Origin: Collinsella aerofaciens ATCC 25986
GTDB lineage: Bacteria; Actinomycetota; Coriobacteriia; Coriobacteriales; Coriobacteriaceae
DNA: 64,000 bases
Assembly (NCBI RefSeq): GCF_010509075.1
Contig: NZ_CP048433.1
Location: 682,001 to 746,000 of the forward strand
Direction of reading: 5' to 3'
The translations under genes and the position numbers were made by a program. This document shows, piece by piece, positions 36,377 through 45,510 of this stretch. Within the stretch, counting starts at the first letter, position 1. Each line of letters begins with the position of its first letter. Below the pieces are notes generated by a model, which was not told the origin of the DNA, did no database searches, and worked only from the letters and a program-made list of their open reading frames with translations.

Positions 36377-36949
36377 CTATTTGAGCTTGCGGGTCTTGGG
36401 CTTAAAGCGCATACCCGTCTGGCGTCCGCCACGCGCGGAGAATCCATAGCCGGACTGCGGCACGACGCCGGACATCAAAAACGGAATGGCAACCAGACCC
36501 GTCAGGATCGAGGACGGCAGTGCATGGCCGAAGATCGCCACGACAAAGCTCGTCTCCAAACCCATAAACAGCAAGATGATGCTGTAGATCACATTAATGA
36601 CGAGCGCGAAGGCGCCCACGGTGACGCCGCGCGCACTCGGGCTACCGCCCGTCTGACCGACGGCACTGTGCACCAGGGCAAAAGAACCCACGGTCAGCAG
36701 GAGCGACATAACGCCCACCGGCACGGCAGCGGACAGGTCATAAAACAAGCCGCTGCAAAAACCGCACACGACGGCACGGGTCGGGTCGCCCGAGAACACG
36801 CTTAGGCACACCAGGATAATCATGAAGTTGACGCGACCACCCGCAATGGAGATCTGCGGTGCCAGGCCTGCCTGCAGCAGCACGCACACGATGGCAGCGA
36901 TCACAAACGTGCGGGAGCTCATCCCCTGCTCGTGTAGATCCATGGACAT
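36377..36949 (-). CDS. mreD: rod shape-determining protein MreD
   Basis: Integral membrane partner of MreC in the elongasome. The 190-residue protein has about five hydrophobic segments between residues 14 and 165 and a basic tail. It has little motif conservation, so the call rests on topology and on its place after mreC (5 bases) and before mrdA. An in-frame ATG two codons in is an equally good start. Confidence 0.9.
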   Translation of the reverse strand: MSMDLHEQGMSSRTFVIAAIVCVLLQAGLAPQISIAGGRVNFMIILVCLSVFSGDPTRAVVCGFCSGLFYDLSAAVPVGVMSLLLTVGSFALVHSAVGQTGGSPSARGVTVGAFALVINVIYSIILLFMGLETSFVVAIFGHALPSSILTGLVAIPFLMSGVVPQSGYGFSARGGRQTGMRFKPKTRKLK

Positions 36950-36954
36950 GCCCC

Positions 36955-37953
36955 CTATTCGTTCGAGCCAGAATCGGTCGTCTCGGACGTGTCGGAACTG
37001 TCATCCGAGCTCTCGTCCTTCGTCTTGGTTGCAGCATCGCGCGACGTTCCCTGCGGCGTGCTGTTGGCCGTGCTCACGTCCTCATCCGAGGACGACTGTT
37101 CATCGGTCAGCGAGGTAATGACCAGCACTTCCTCGTTGTTCTCGGCCGTGGTCTGAGCGCGCACCACAATGGTGTAGTACACGTCGTTTGCCGATTTCTC
37201 AACCGACGAGACGGTGCCGAGCGGTAGACCCTTGGGGAACACACCGCCGATGCCCGAGGTCACGATGATGTCGCCAACCTTAACGTCGGAGTCGACGCTC
37301 ACGTACTCAAGACGCAGCGTGCCGTCAGCCTGACCCTGCAGCATGCCCTGGGCGCGCGTGTCCTGTACCATGGCGGACACACCCGAGTTCTCGTCGCCAA
37401 TCAGGCGCACGGTGGACGTCTTGGCCGAGACTTCGATGATCTGGCCGATAACACCGGCAGAACTCGTCACGGGCATGTTGATGGTAAGGCCGTCGGCAGA
37501 GCCCTTGTCGATGGTAACGGTCGAGGTCCAGGCATCGCCCGAGGCACCAACGATACGAGCAGCGGTCGATTTGAGGTTATAGGTCGACTGCAGGCCGACC
37601 AGCCCCTCCAGACGCTCGGCGGTCTTTTGAGACTCGGAGAGCTCGGCAACCTTAGAGGTCAGTTCCTCGTTTTGCTTCTTAAGCTCGTCGAGCGTGTCCT
37701 GCGACGCCGTAAGGTTAGAGAACACGTTGCCGATGGCATTGAAGGGAGCCGCCACAGCCGAACCCACAAAGCGCACCGGCGAGGTAATCGTCGTTACGCC
37801 CGAACGCACGGCATGAATCGGCCCAGCCTCGCCCTCACGAATATAAAACGTGAGCAGCAACACCGAAATCAGGCTGAAAACAATCAACGGGCGCATACCC
37901 GTTGATTGTCGCTTGGTATTCAGATTTGTGGAGAAACCCGAAGATCGTGCCAA
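36955..37953 (-). CDS. mreC: rod shape-determining protein MreC
   Basis: Periplasm-side scaffold linking MreB to PBP2. The 332 residues contain one membrane helix (about 22-40), a coiled coil (about 85-118) and the beta-barrel MreC core (about 120-275). A strikingly acidic, Ser/Asp/Thr-rich tail of about 55 residues follows, absent in most MreC proteins. The start is a TTG at 37953 preceded by AAGGTGG, 21 bases after mreB. Confidence 0.95.
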   Translation of the reverse strand: MARSSGFSTNLNTKRQSTGMRPLIVFSLISVLLLTFYIREGEAGPIHAVRSGVTTITSPVRFVGSAVAAPFNAIGNVFSNLTASQDTLDELKKQNEELTSKVAELSESQKTAERLEGLVGLQSTYNLKSTAARIVGASGDAWTSTVTIDKGSADGLTINMPVTSSAGVIGQIIEVSAKTSTVRLIGDENSGVSAMVQDTRAQGMLQGQADGTLRLEYVSVDSDVKVGDIIVTSGIGGVFPKGLPLGTVSSVEKSANDVYYTIVVRAQTTAENNEEVLVITSLTDEQSSSDEDVSTANSTPQGTSRDAATKTKDESSDDSSDTSETTDSGSNE

Positions 37954-37974
37954 ATGAAATCCACCTTTTGGAAA

Positions 37975-39018
37975 TTAAGCATTGGTCTGGACGAAGCCGC
38001 CATCAAACGCATTGGCCTCGAGCACGCGGGCACAGCCGTTAACAACGTTATCGAGCGCCGTGGGGCTGACGTTGACCGAAACGCCGGTCTCATCGCGCAG
38101 GCGCACGTCGAGACCGCGCAGCAGCGCGCCGCCACCGGTCAGCAAAATGCCGTAGTACATAAGGTCCGAGGCAAGATCGGGAGGCGTAGCGTCGAGCGCG
38201 TCCTTGACGGCCTTGGCCATCTCGTCGAGCGGCTTGTTGAGTGCGCGACGAATCTCCTCGCTCTCGATGCGCACGGTCTTGGGCAGACCGGTGATCACGT
38301 CGCGGCCGTTGACCTCGACGTCGAGCTCGTCCTTGAGCGGCACGGCGGAGCCGACCTTGATCTTGATGTCCTCTGCCGTACGCTCGCCGATGGCCAAGTT
38401 GTAGGCATCGCGAACGTGCGTGAGGATGGCCTGATCGAACTCGTCGCCGGCAATACGGATGGACTGCGAGACGACGATGCCGCCCATAGCGATAACGGCA
38501 ACCTCGGTGGTACCGCCACCGATGTCGATGACCATGGAGCCGGTAGGCTCCTCGACGGGCAGGTCGGCGCCGATAGCGGCGGCCATAGGCTCTTCGATCA
38601 GATAGGCCTGGCGAGCGCCAGCCTGGATCGTGGCCTCAAAGACAGCACGCTTCTCGACCGACGTGACGCCGGAGGGAACGCAGACGACAACGCGCGGGCG
38701 CGGGGTCCACGGATAGCGCTTCTCGGACGCCTTGTCGATAAAGTAGCGAAGCATGGCCTCGGTAACATCGAAGTCGGCGATGACGCCGTCCTTCAGGGGA
38801 CGAACAGCCACGATGTTGCCGGGCGTACGGCCGAGCATGCGCTTTGCCTCGATACCGACCGCCAGGATGCGCTCGTCGTTCTTGTCGATGGCGACTACAG
38901 AGGGCTCGCGAATGACGATGCCCTTGCCGCGCACGGAGACAAGCGTATTTGCGGTGCCGAGGTCGATGGCAAGATCGCCCGCATAGCTACCGAAGAACAT
39001 ATCCATCAAAGAAAACAA
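37975..39018 (-). CDS. mreB: rod shape-determining protein MreB
   Basis: Actin homologue that directs lateral wall synthesis. The 347-residue protein has the phosphate-1 motif AIDLGTANTLV (about 17-27), the EEPMAAAIGADLPV segment and the adenosine motif TGGGALLRGLD. The N-terminal MFSLMDMFFG amphipathic helix would bind the membrane. The start is a TTG at 39018 behind AGGAG. First gene of mreB-mreC-mreD-mrdA-rodA. Confidence 0.97.
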   Translation of the reverse strand: MFSLMDMFFGSYAGDLAIDLGTANTLVSVRGKGIVIREPSVVAIDKNDERILAVGIEAKRMLGRTPGNIVAVRPLKDGVIADFDVTEAMLRYFIDKASEKRYPWTPRPRVVVCVPSGVTSVEKRAVFEATIQAGARQAYLIEEPMAAAIGADLPVEEPTGSMVIDIGGGTTEVAVIAMGGIVVSQSIRIAGDEFDQAILTHVRDAYNLAIGERTAEDIKIKVGSAVPLKDELDVEVNGRDVITGLPKTVRIESEEIRRALNKPLDEMAKAVKDALDATPPDLASDLMYYGILLTGGGALLRGLDVRLRDETGVSVNVSPTALDNVVNGCARVLEANAFDGGFVQTNA

Positions 39019-39133
39019 CGCAACTCCTGATGTGTTGGATGATTGCTGGAAAACTACTAGCTCATCATACTAGCGCAAGCCCGGCACCTCACTTGCGGTG
39101 AAGCGCCGGGCAAAGCTAAATCCCATAAGGTCA

Positions 39134-40438
39134 CTACTGGTTGTCAGCAGCCGAGAAATCCATATCGAGCGAGGAAACGGCCCAGCCGATATGGTTGTCG
39201 GAGCGCACGAATTTGACGGTGTACTCCTGCTCGCCGCCCTTGGACAGCGATGCCTTCACCTTAGCGGTCGTCTCGGTCATGGACTGATCCATGCCCTCGA
39301 CGGACACGGTGGCACCCTGCGGAATCGAGGAGATGATCATCGACTTAGCGTCCTCGGACAGGCTCGATGCCAGGCAAGACTCGGCCTTTGCGGTGTCACC
39401 GTCGCCGGCAGCCTGGAACAGATCGGTAACGACAGACTCCTGGGACGGGAAGCCAAAGCCGCGCGTGTAGACAAAGCCCAGACCGCCCGCGGCGATCAAA
39501 ATGAGCAGAAGCAGCACGATGAAGACTTTGAGACCCGTGTGGCGATGGCGACGACGGACCTTGGCCTGCTTACGATCCTGACGGTCCTGCTGGACCATCT
39601 CGGACTCGGACAGCGTAAAGAAGCCGGTGTCCGAGGGATCGGGCATAAACTGACCGGTCGCGCCCGTAGGATCGAGCGGATCGACGGCAGGAGCGTCCAT
39701 CGCGGGCGCCGGAGCCGTGGCCATAGCCGTCTGGGCAGACAGCGCGGCAAGCGAATCGTGCACGCGGGCAAGCTCATCGGCCTGCTCGGAGGTGAGCTGG
39801 TAGATGCCATCGGCAGTAGCGGCGTTAAAGGCGTCGAGTGCGTCGGAGGGACGGCCGGCGGCAGAAAGTGCCTGACCCATGCCGGCGTTGAGCGCACGCG
39901 TATCGTCGCGGGGGCCGGCAAAGTCGATAGCCGTGCGGTAGGTCTCCACGGCATCCGCCGGACGGCCGAGCTTAATGAAGCAACGGCCAAGCTCGCCGAG
40001 TGCGGCGGCAGGAGCCGGATTGGCGCCGTCGATGGCGGCCTGACGGAAGGCAGTACCTGCGTTGGCATAGTCGCCCGACTGGAACAGCGCGTTACCCAGG
40101 CCCAGATAGGCCTTGAACGGCGTGGCATAGGAAGCATCCTGCGTAGCAGCAGAGAACGCCTGGGCGGCCGTCGTGTAGTCGCCCACGGCGGCGAGCGCCT
40201 TGCCGCGGTTGGTGAGCAGCGCGCCGCGCTTGCCGTAGGTGCCGTCGTTGAGGGCGGCAGCATAAGCCTCGGCGGCCTCGGCATACATGCCCAGGTGCAT
40301 CAAGGCGTTGCCACGAAGGTGATCGGCCTCGCCCATAATCTCATCGGGAGTCTTTGCCGCCCCAAGCATCTGGGCTGCAGCGGAAAAATCACCCGCGCGG
40401 TAAGCGGCGCGGCCCTGTTGGATCAGCTGGCTATTCAA
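39134..40438 (-). CDS. TPR-repeat single-pass membrane protein
   Basis: A 434-residue protein with no assigned function. Residues 1-230 are Ala-rich tetratricopeptide repeats (at least five, such as GNALMHLGMYAEAAEAYAAAL). After a Pro-rich linker and a basic stretch (KVRRRHRH, 293-300) there is one membrane helix at 303-323 and an outside domain of about 110 residues resembling a small DUF4878-like lipoprotein fold. TPRs would face the cytoplasm. Start TTG at 40438 with AAAGGGG. It is 11 bases after a cyclophilin and upstream of mreB, so it may belong to envelope assembly. Confidence 0.75.
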   Translation of the reverse strand: MNSQLIQQGRAAYRAGDFSAAAQMLGAAKTPDEIMGEADHLRGNALMHLGMYAEAAEAYAAALNDGTYGKRGALLTNRGKALAAVGDYTTAAQAFSAATQDASYATPFKAYLGLGNALFQSGDYANAGTAFRQAAIDGANPAPAAALGELGRCFIKLGRPADAVETYRTAIDFAGPRDDTRALNAGMGQALSAAGRPSDALDAFNAATADGIYQLTSEQADELARVHDSLAALSAQTAMATAPAPAMDAPAVDPLDPTGATGQFMPDPSDTGFFTLSESEMVQQDRQDRKQAKVRRRHRHTGLKVFIVLLLLILIAAGGLGFVYTRGFGFPSQESVVTDLFQAAGDGDTAKAESCLASSLSEDAKSMIISSIPQGATVSVEGMDQSMTETTAKVKASLSKGGEQEYTVKFVRSDNHIGWAVSSLDMDFSAADNQ

Positions 40439-40449
40439 GGAAGTCCCCT

Positions 40450-40992
40450 TTACTCGTGAACAATCTCGACATGGACGATCTCGTCGCCGGCACGCAGCTG
40501 CGAAATCACATCGAGACCCTCGACCGTGGTACCAAAGACGGTGTAACCGGAATCGAGGTTATGCTGGGCGCCCAGGCAGAAGTAGAACTGCGAACCCGCG
40601 GAATCGGGGTCCATGGAGCGTGCCATGGCAAGGGCGCCATCGACATGGCTGTTGCGCGGATTAGTGGCAAACTCGCCCTTGATGCAGTAGCCGGGGCCAC
40701 CGGTACCGGGCATGCCGTCGGGGCCCTCAAGACCAGCGGCGACGTCGGCGCCGGACATATCGCGGGTATTGGGGTCGCCGCCCTGGATGACAAAACCGGG
40801 CACATAGCGATGGAACTTAAGGCCATCATAGAAGCCCATCGTAGAAAGCTCGCAGAAGTTCGCGACATGAATGGGAGCGCCCTCGCCGTCAAACTTGACC
40901 TTGATGGTACCCTTCGACGTCTCGATAACGGCGCACTCGTCGCCGGCAAGCTGATACTCGGGCGTGTAGAGCTCTTTCTTAAAACCAAACAT
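40450..40992 (-). CDS. cyclophilin-type peptidyl-prolyl isomerase
   Basis: Cytoplasmic proline isomerase of 180 residues with no signal peptide. The active-site strand FHRYVPGFVIQGGDP (with the catalytic Arg, Phe and Gln pattern) and the MARSMDPDSAGSQFYFCLG segment are clear. The ATG at 40992 follows AAGGAA. The TPR membrane protein follows after 11 bases. An extra 18-residue N-terminal stretch is present. Confidence 0.93.
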   Translation of the reverse strand: MFGFKKELYTPEYQLAGDECAVIETSKGTIKVKFDGEGAPIHVANFCELSTMGFYDGLKFHRYVPGFVIQGGDPNTRDMSGADVAAGLEGPDGMPGTGGPGYCIKGEFATNPRNSHVDGALAMARSMDPDSAGSQFYFCLGAQHNLDSGYTVFGTTVEGLDVISQLRAGDEIVHVEIVHE

Positions 40993-41099
40993 GTGGTTCC
41001 TTCCTCGTGCGTTTAAAGCATATTTGTACGAATTGTAGCAATAAGCATGCGCTTACATCAATTGCGCACGTAGGTTATGCCGACTATGGCGAACTAATT

Positions 41100-42254
41100 T
41101 TAGGAACGCTGCTGCGGCTTCCAGGAGCCCACGTTGGCGTCGTACTGATTAAGCGCGCTGTTGCCACTCTGAGCGATGGGCGCCAGGATCTCGCTTTGGT
41201 GAGAACTCATCGACTCGCCATCGGGAATGGCCAGCGAGATGTCCCAACTCTGGCAGATCACGTCGACGCGCTCATACATCCACTCGGCAAGCTGCTTTAA
41301 GTGGGCAATGTCGTCCGCATAGACCGTATCGTCCTGGTACTTAAGGTTGCTGAGCTCATCTTGCGTCTTTTTAATCTGGTCGCGCAGGGCGTAAGCACTC
41401 TGCGACAGCTCCTGACGGGTGGACAGCGGCGTTCGGAGATAGCCGTTGTTAAAGGAATCGATGACCTCGCCAATCTGGTCCTCGTCACCGTAGGACACGA
41501 TGGTCTGATACAGACCGTCGAGCCTGGTATAGAGCTGATCATCGGTCAGCACGGTTTCTTCCTGGACTACCTCGGCAGAATCGTCCTGCTTGGTATCGTC
41601 CTCGGTCGCCTCGCCCTTTTGGCGCGTGGGGAAGGTCGTCTGCGCAGCCTGGCCAAACTGGTCGTAGAAGCCGGGCATGACGCCCATAGGATCGGCAGTC
41701 ACAAACCAATACGCACCACCGCACACGGCGGCGAGCACCGCGATGACGATAAGCGGTTTGGGGATATGGCGCTTGTGCTTGTGATAGGCATCCTCGTCGG
41801 GATGGACCTTGCGCTTGGCCTTTTGCTTTTTGGGCTGGACATCATCGCGCAGGGACACCGGTGTGGGGATATCGACCTTGGGGATGCCAAAATCCTTGTC
41901 GAAGGCCGGCAGCACGCAGGTCTCGTTGGGATCGGCGGCATCCGAGAGCACCGCGGCGGCAGAGGCCGGCGCATGGGGCACCTCAGTATCGATCTGCTCC
42001 TGCGTCAAGCGCGGGAAGCCGGCCGTGCGGCCTGCCGCCAAATCGGATGCGGCCGCGTCTTTAGAAAGGATGCCCGGGGCGGGGCGCCCGCACTTGGGAC
42101 AGGTGCGATCGTGCGGGGACAGGCGTGCCCCGCAACCATCGCAGAACACGAACTCGGTATGCTCGGGACCGTCGCCTGGACCAACGTATGCGTTGCAGTA
42201 GGGGCAGAACGAGGCGCCGTCTTCTATAGTCTTAAGGCAATGCGGGCAGATCAC
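41100..42254 (-). CDS. double zinc-ribbon membrane protein
   Basis: A 384-residue protein of unknown function. Two rubredoxin-like zinc ribbons open it: CPHC...CPYC (about 3-20) and CDGC...CPKC (about 38-55). A long polar linker with a basic stretch leads to one membrane helix at about 167-185 and an outside domain (about 230-384) rich in coiled-coil-like helices. The GTG at 42254 behind GAGGA is preferred to the TTG at 42275. The layout resembles the TPR protein nearby (cytoplasmic sensor-like part, one helix, outside domain). A 107-base gap separates it from the cyclophilin gene. Confidence 0.7.
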   Translation of the reverse strand: MICPHCLKTIEDGASFCPYCNAYVGPGDGPEHTEFVFCDGCGARLSPHDRTCPKCGRPAPGILSKDAAASDLAAGRTAGFPRLTQEQIDTEVPHAPASAAAVLSDAADPNETCVLPAFDKDFGIPKVDIPTPVSLRDDVQPKKQKAKRKVHPDEDAYHKHKRHIPKPLIVIAVLAAVCGGAYWFVTADPMGVMPGFYDQFGQAAQTTFPTRQKGEATEDDTKQDDSAEVVQEETVLTDDQLYTRLDGLYQTIVSYGDEDQIGEVIDSFNNGYLRTPLSTRQELSQSAYALRDQIKKTQDELSNLKYQDDTVYADDIAHLKQLAEWMYERVDVICQSWDISLAIPDGESMSSHQSEILAPIAQSGNSALNQYDANVGSWKPQQRS

Positions 42255-42365
42255 GGCTTCCTCTTTTCGGAGCAATTCATACAGTCGAGGTTAGAGCATA
42301 GCATCGCCACGCCCCCACAGAAGCAAGGCACCAATTCAACATCGCCAGGATAGTCTTTGTGGAGG

Positions 42366-42398
42366 GATGATTATTCTGGGACGGGGATTAGAAAATCA
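42366..42398 (+). repeat. REP copy 3 (remote copy)
   Basis: Third 33-bp copy with ATGATT and AATCAT ends and core TCTGGGACGGGGAT, 17 kb from the RAYT gene, just past the end of the P-type ATPase gene. Confidence 0.85.
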
Positions 42399-42415
42399 TC
42401 CCCAGGCGACTGAAG

Positions 42416-45154
42416 CTAGGCTTTATTTGCGGGCTTTTTCTTCTTGCTCGGCATCGAGACCTTAATGCCCTGGGCGGACTTGGTCACACGCGAGCGAGTG
42501 ACGCCCGTGCCCTTCTTTTTCTTGGGCTGGGCCTTTTCCACACCCTCGAGCGCGCGAACCTCGGCCTCGCGAGCGGTGCGCTCCTCACGGCGCTGCGCCA
42601 TATCGGCGGCGACGCGCTTGGCAAAACGCTGGGCAGTTGAGCCCGTCGAGCTCACCTTGCCGCCGCCACGACCCAGACGGACGCGAACGCCGCGGCCAAA
42701 GCCGGTGGCAGCATGGCGACGACGCGGCTTAAGCGAATCCATCATCGTGGCGAGCTTAAAGAACACCGTGCAGGTAAAGACGATGATCGCCAGTAAGATA
42801 ACCGCCTCACCCGTCGACAGGTTGGCGATGGACAGCAGCTGCGGGAATCCGATAACACCCGCCAGGATGCCGACGACGACAAACACAAAAAGCACCACAC
42901 GCAAGGGCGTAAGCGGCTGCGAGATACGCCAGATCAGACTCACGCTCGCCGCACACGACGTAAGCAGGCACATGGTCGAAAGCGTGAGCCGGTTAAAGCC
43001 GAACACGCGCGCCACAAAGATATCGAGCGCCGCAGCCATTATGACCGCCAGCGACGCCGGCAGCGCACGCTTGAGCACGTTGGTCAAGAATGACCCCTTC
43101 ACGCGGGCATTATTGGGCTCCAAACCCAGCACAAAGCCCGGCGCGCCGATGCAGAAGAAGTTGATGAGTGTCATCTGAATCGGCTCGAAGGGATATGGCG
43201 GAAACGCGATGCACAGCGCCGCCAAGCCCATCGAGAACAGCGTCTTGGTCAGAAACAGCGCCGCAGAGCGCTGCAAGTTGTTGATGGAGCGACGGCCCTC
43301 GGCCACCACGGCGGGCATCGAGGCAAAATCATTGTCGACCAGCACGATCTCGGCCACGTTGCGCGCAGCATCGGAACCGGCGGCCATGGCCACAGAGCAG
43401 TCGGCCTCCTTGAGCGCCAACACGTCGTTGACGCCGTCGCCCGTCATGGCAACGGTATGGTCGCGACGCTTGAGCGCGTGCACGAGCTCGCGCTTCTGCT
43501 GCGGCGTCACGCGGCCAAAGACGTGGTAGCGATCCACCGCGGCATCAATCTTGGACGGCGTATCGAGCGTCGTGGCGTCGACGTAGGCATCGGCCCCCGG
43601 AACGCCCACCACGCGCGCGATCGACGACACCGTGCGCGGGTCGTCGCCGCTGATCACGTTGAGGGTCACGCCCTGCTCGTTAAAGTAGCCGATGGTCTCG
43701 GCGGCCGAGGTACGGATCTCGTCGCGAATAGTCACAAAGCCCACGGGCTCGGCCTCGCCAACCATATCGCCGTCGGGCGTAAAGCCGTCCACGCGCGCCA
43801 CAACAAGTACGCGGCAGGTGTCGGCGAGCTCGGCCACACGGTTCTCGACCTGCGCAAAGGCGCGCTCCGAAAGCACAAATTGCGCCGCGCCCATCACATA
43901 GGAGCCCTGCGCAAACGAGGCGCCGCTCCACTTTTTGGACGACGAGAACGGAATGACCGCCAGCGGCTCGGACACCTCTACCGGGCGGTCGGCGTAATAG
44001 TTAAGCAGCGCTTGACAGGTCTCGTTGGCGTCTGCCGAGGTGGCACGCGCCACGTTGGCGAGCGCAAAATCGAGGACTGTGGTCTCGACGGGAACAGCCG
44101 CCTCGTCCGAATCCGCGCCAAAACCAACACCCTCAACAGGCAACGGATAGGTGCCCTCAACCTCCATGCGACCCGACGTGATGGTGCCTGTCTTGTCCAA
44201 GCACAGCACGTCGACGCGCGCGAGGGTCTCGATGCAGTAGAGCTGCTGCGCGAGTACCTTGCGGCGCGCCAGACGCACCGTGGCGATGGCAAGCACCGAC
44301 GAGGTCAGCAGCACCAGGCCCTGCGGAATCATGCCTAAAAGAGCACCCACCGTAGACAGCAGCGCCGACGAGGGCACGCGACCGGCAAGCAGCTCGGAAA
44401 AGCACCACGAAAGTGCGCTGTCGCCCGGCGTACCGGCGGCATCCCACAGCTCGCTCACGCTCGAGGCAAAGAGCGCCAGGCCGAGCGGAATCATAATGAG
44501 GCTCGCGAAGCGCACGATGGCGTTGAGCGCGTTCATGATCTCGGAATTGACCTTTTTGACGTACTTGGCCTCGTTGTTGATCTTTGCCACGTAGTTATCG
44601 GCGCCAACATGGATCACGCGGGCGCGCAGCAGACCCGAGTCGATAAAGCTGCCGCTCATGAGCTCGGAGCCGGGCTGCTTTTTAATGAGATCGCTCTCGC
44701 CCGTCAGCAGGCTCTCGTTAACGAGCGCCTCGCCCGATACCACCACGGCGTCGGCAGGAATCTGATCACCGCGCCCCAGGCGAATGATGTCGTCGAGCAC
44801 GATCTGGTCCAAGTCGAGCTCCACCTCGGCACCGTCGCGCACCGCGATGGCCTTCTTAGAGGTCAAAAGCGTGAGCTTATCGACCATCTTCTTGGAGCGC
44901 ATGGACTGGATGACGCCGATGGCGGTATTGAGGAACACCACGAACAGGAACGTCAGGTTCTTAAACGAACCGGTCAGCAACACCAGAATCGCCAAGACAG
45001 CGTTGATCAAGTTAAACAGTGTGCAGAGGTTCTCGATGATGAGCTCGCGGACCGATTTAATCTTGAGCTCCATGTTGCGGTTGATCTTACCGGCGGCGAT
45101 GCGCTCCTCGACCTCGGCGGTCGAAAGCCCGCGCTCGATATCCGTTGCTGCCAT
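42416..45154 (-). CDS. P-type cation-transporting ATPase (CtpE/Exp7-like)
   Basis: Ion pump of 912 residues. It has the phosphorylation motif CLDKTGTIT, the actuator motif TGES and the hinge GDGVND, with about ten membrane helices. The fourth helix carries GMIPQGLVLLTS, resembling the CtpE group, for which calcium uptake has been shown in mycobacteria; the substrate here is inferred only. A strongly basic C-terminal tail of about 90 residues (many Arg and Lys) is unusual. Longer starts are impossible because they would run into the tRNA-Arg gene; the ATG at 45154 (or 45166) is used. A tRNA terminator lies just upstream. Confidence 0.9.
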   Translation of the reverse strand: MAATDIERGLSTAEVEERIAAGKINRNMELKIKSVRELIIENLCTLFNLINAVLAILVLLTGSFKNLTFLFVVFLNTAIGVIQSMRSKKMVDKLTLLTSKKAIAVRDGAEVELDLDQIVLDDIIRLGRGDQIPADAVVVSGEALVNESLLTGESDLIKKQPGSELMSGSFIDSGLLRARVIHVGADNYVAKINNEAKYVKKVNSEIMNALNAIVRFASLIMIPLGLALFASSVSELWDAAGTPGDSALSWCFSELLAGRVPSSALLSTVGALLGMIPQGLVLLTSSVLAIATVRLARRKVLAQQLYCIETLARVDVLCLDKTGTITSGRMEVEGTYPLPVEGVGFGADSDEAAVPVETTVLDFALANVARATSADANETCQALLNYYADRPVEVSEPLAVIPFSSSKKWSGASFAQGSYVMGAAQFVLSERAFAQVENRVAELADTCRVLVVARVDGFTPDGDMVGEAEPVGFVTIRDEIRTSAAETIGYFNEQGVTLNVISGDDPRTVSSIARVVGVPGADAYVDATTLDTPSKIDAAVDRYHVFGRVTPQQKRELVHALKRRDHTVAMTGDGVNDVLALKEADCSVAMAAGSDAARNVAEIVLVDNDFASMPAVVAEGRRSINNLQRSAALFLTKTLFSMGLAALCIAFPPYPFEPIQMTLINFFCIGAPGFVLGLEPNNARVKGSFLTNVLKRALPASLAVIMAAALDIFVARVFGFNRLTLSTMCLLTSCAASVSLIWRISQPLTPLRVVLFVFVVVGILAGVIGFPQLLSIANLSTGEAVILLAIIVFTCTVFFKLATMMDSLKPRRRHAATGFGRGVRVRLGRGGGKVSSTGSTAQRFAKRVAADMAQRREERTAREAEVRALEGVEKAQPKKKKGTGVTRSRVTKSAQGIKVSMPSKKKKPANKA

Positions 45155-45183
45155 ACCACGTCCCATCACGTCGCGTCGGTATA

Positions 45184-45218
45184 AGAAAACCGCCCGGACC
45201 ATGCGAGGTTCGGACGGT
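45184..45218 (-). terminator. terminator of tRNA-Arg(CCG)
   Basis: A 12-position stem (45189-45200 with 45207-45218, one mismatch) is followed on the minus strand by TTTTCTTAT, between the tRNA and the ATPase gene. Confidence 0.8.
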
Positions 45219-45229
45219 CTTACGTTCGA

Positions 45230-45306
45230 TGGTGCCCCATGTTGGATTCGAACCAACGGCCTTCTGCTCCGGAGGCAGACGCTCTAATCCCCTGAGCTAA
45301 TAGGGC
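45230..45306 (-). tRNA. tRNA-Arg, anticodon CCG
   Basis: The minus strand folds as a full cloverleaf. A 7-bp acceptor (GCCCTAT with ATGGGGC), D arm AGCTCAGGGGATTAGAGC, anticodon loop CTCCGGA, and T arm GTTGGTTCGAATCCAAC are present, with an encoded CCA. It reads CGG codons. Confidence 0.97.
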
Positions 45307-45317
45307 GAACGGTTGGC

Positions 45318-45347
45318 ATTATACCCAAGTGCGCCACGGGCTAACAA
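45318..45347 (-). promoter_or_regulatory. promoter of tRNA-Arg(CCG)
   Basis: Minus strand: -35 TTGTTA (45342-45347), 18-base spacer, -10 TATAAT (45318-45323), 11 bases before the tRNA. Confidence 0.65.
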
Positions 45348-45395
45348 AAGAATAGAAAAAGCTTTGCAATTACGTGGGAGACACGGCGCAGAGGC

Positions 45396-45417
45396 TCACT
45401 TTAGAACGCAAAAGTGA
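45396..45417 (+). repeat. inverted repeat upstream of aroF
   Basis: TCACTTT (45396-45402) and AAAGTGA (45411-45417) form a hairpin or operator just before a TATAAA (45427-45432) that may be the aro -10 box. Confidence 0.4.
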
Positions 45418-45437
45418 AACAATTAGTATAAACTCAC

Positions 45438-45500
45438 ATGCACCATATATACACGGCTCGCGATGCGGGCCGTTTTTGCAAAAGTTATCCATCGAGGTGA
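45438..45500 (+). CDS. possible leader peptide of the aro operon
   Basis: A 20-codon frame starting ATG and ending TGA inside the aroF ribosome-site region. It contains two Tyr codons and one Phe codon and spans the terminator hairpin at 45453-45477. No clear ribosome site precedes it. It could be a trp-type leader peptide, or chance. Confidence 0.25.
   Translation: MHHIYTARDAGRFCKSYPSR
45453..45477 (+). terminator. terminator-like hairpin in the aro leader (candidate attenuator)
   Basis: A 9-bp stem (ACGGCTCGC with GCGGGCCGT, one GU pair) with a GAT loop and TTTTT lies between the putative promoter and aroF on the sense strand. No rightward gene precedes it, so it is placed as an attenuator rather than an end-of-gene terminator. 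Confidence 0.6.
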
Positions 45501-45510
45501 GAGGCACACC

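Noticed and set aside
39079-39111. Terminator after the TPR gene
   Set aside because: A good GCCCGGC/GCCGGGC hairpin exists, but neither strand has a T run after it; it may be a processing or regulatory hairpin before mreB.
45155-45256. Longer N-terminus for the P-type ATPase
   Set aside because: The extra codons lie in the tRNA terminator and in the 3' end of tRNA-Arg.
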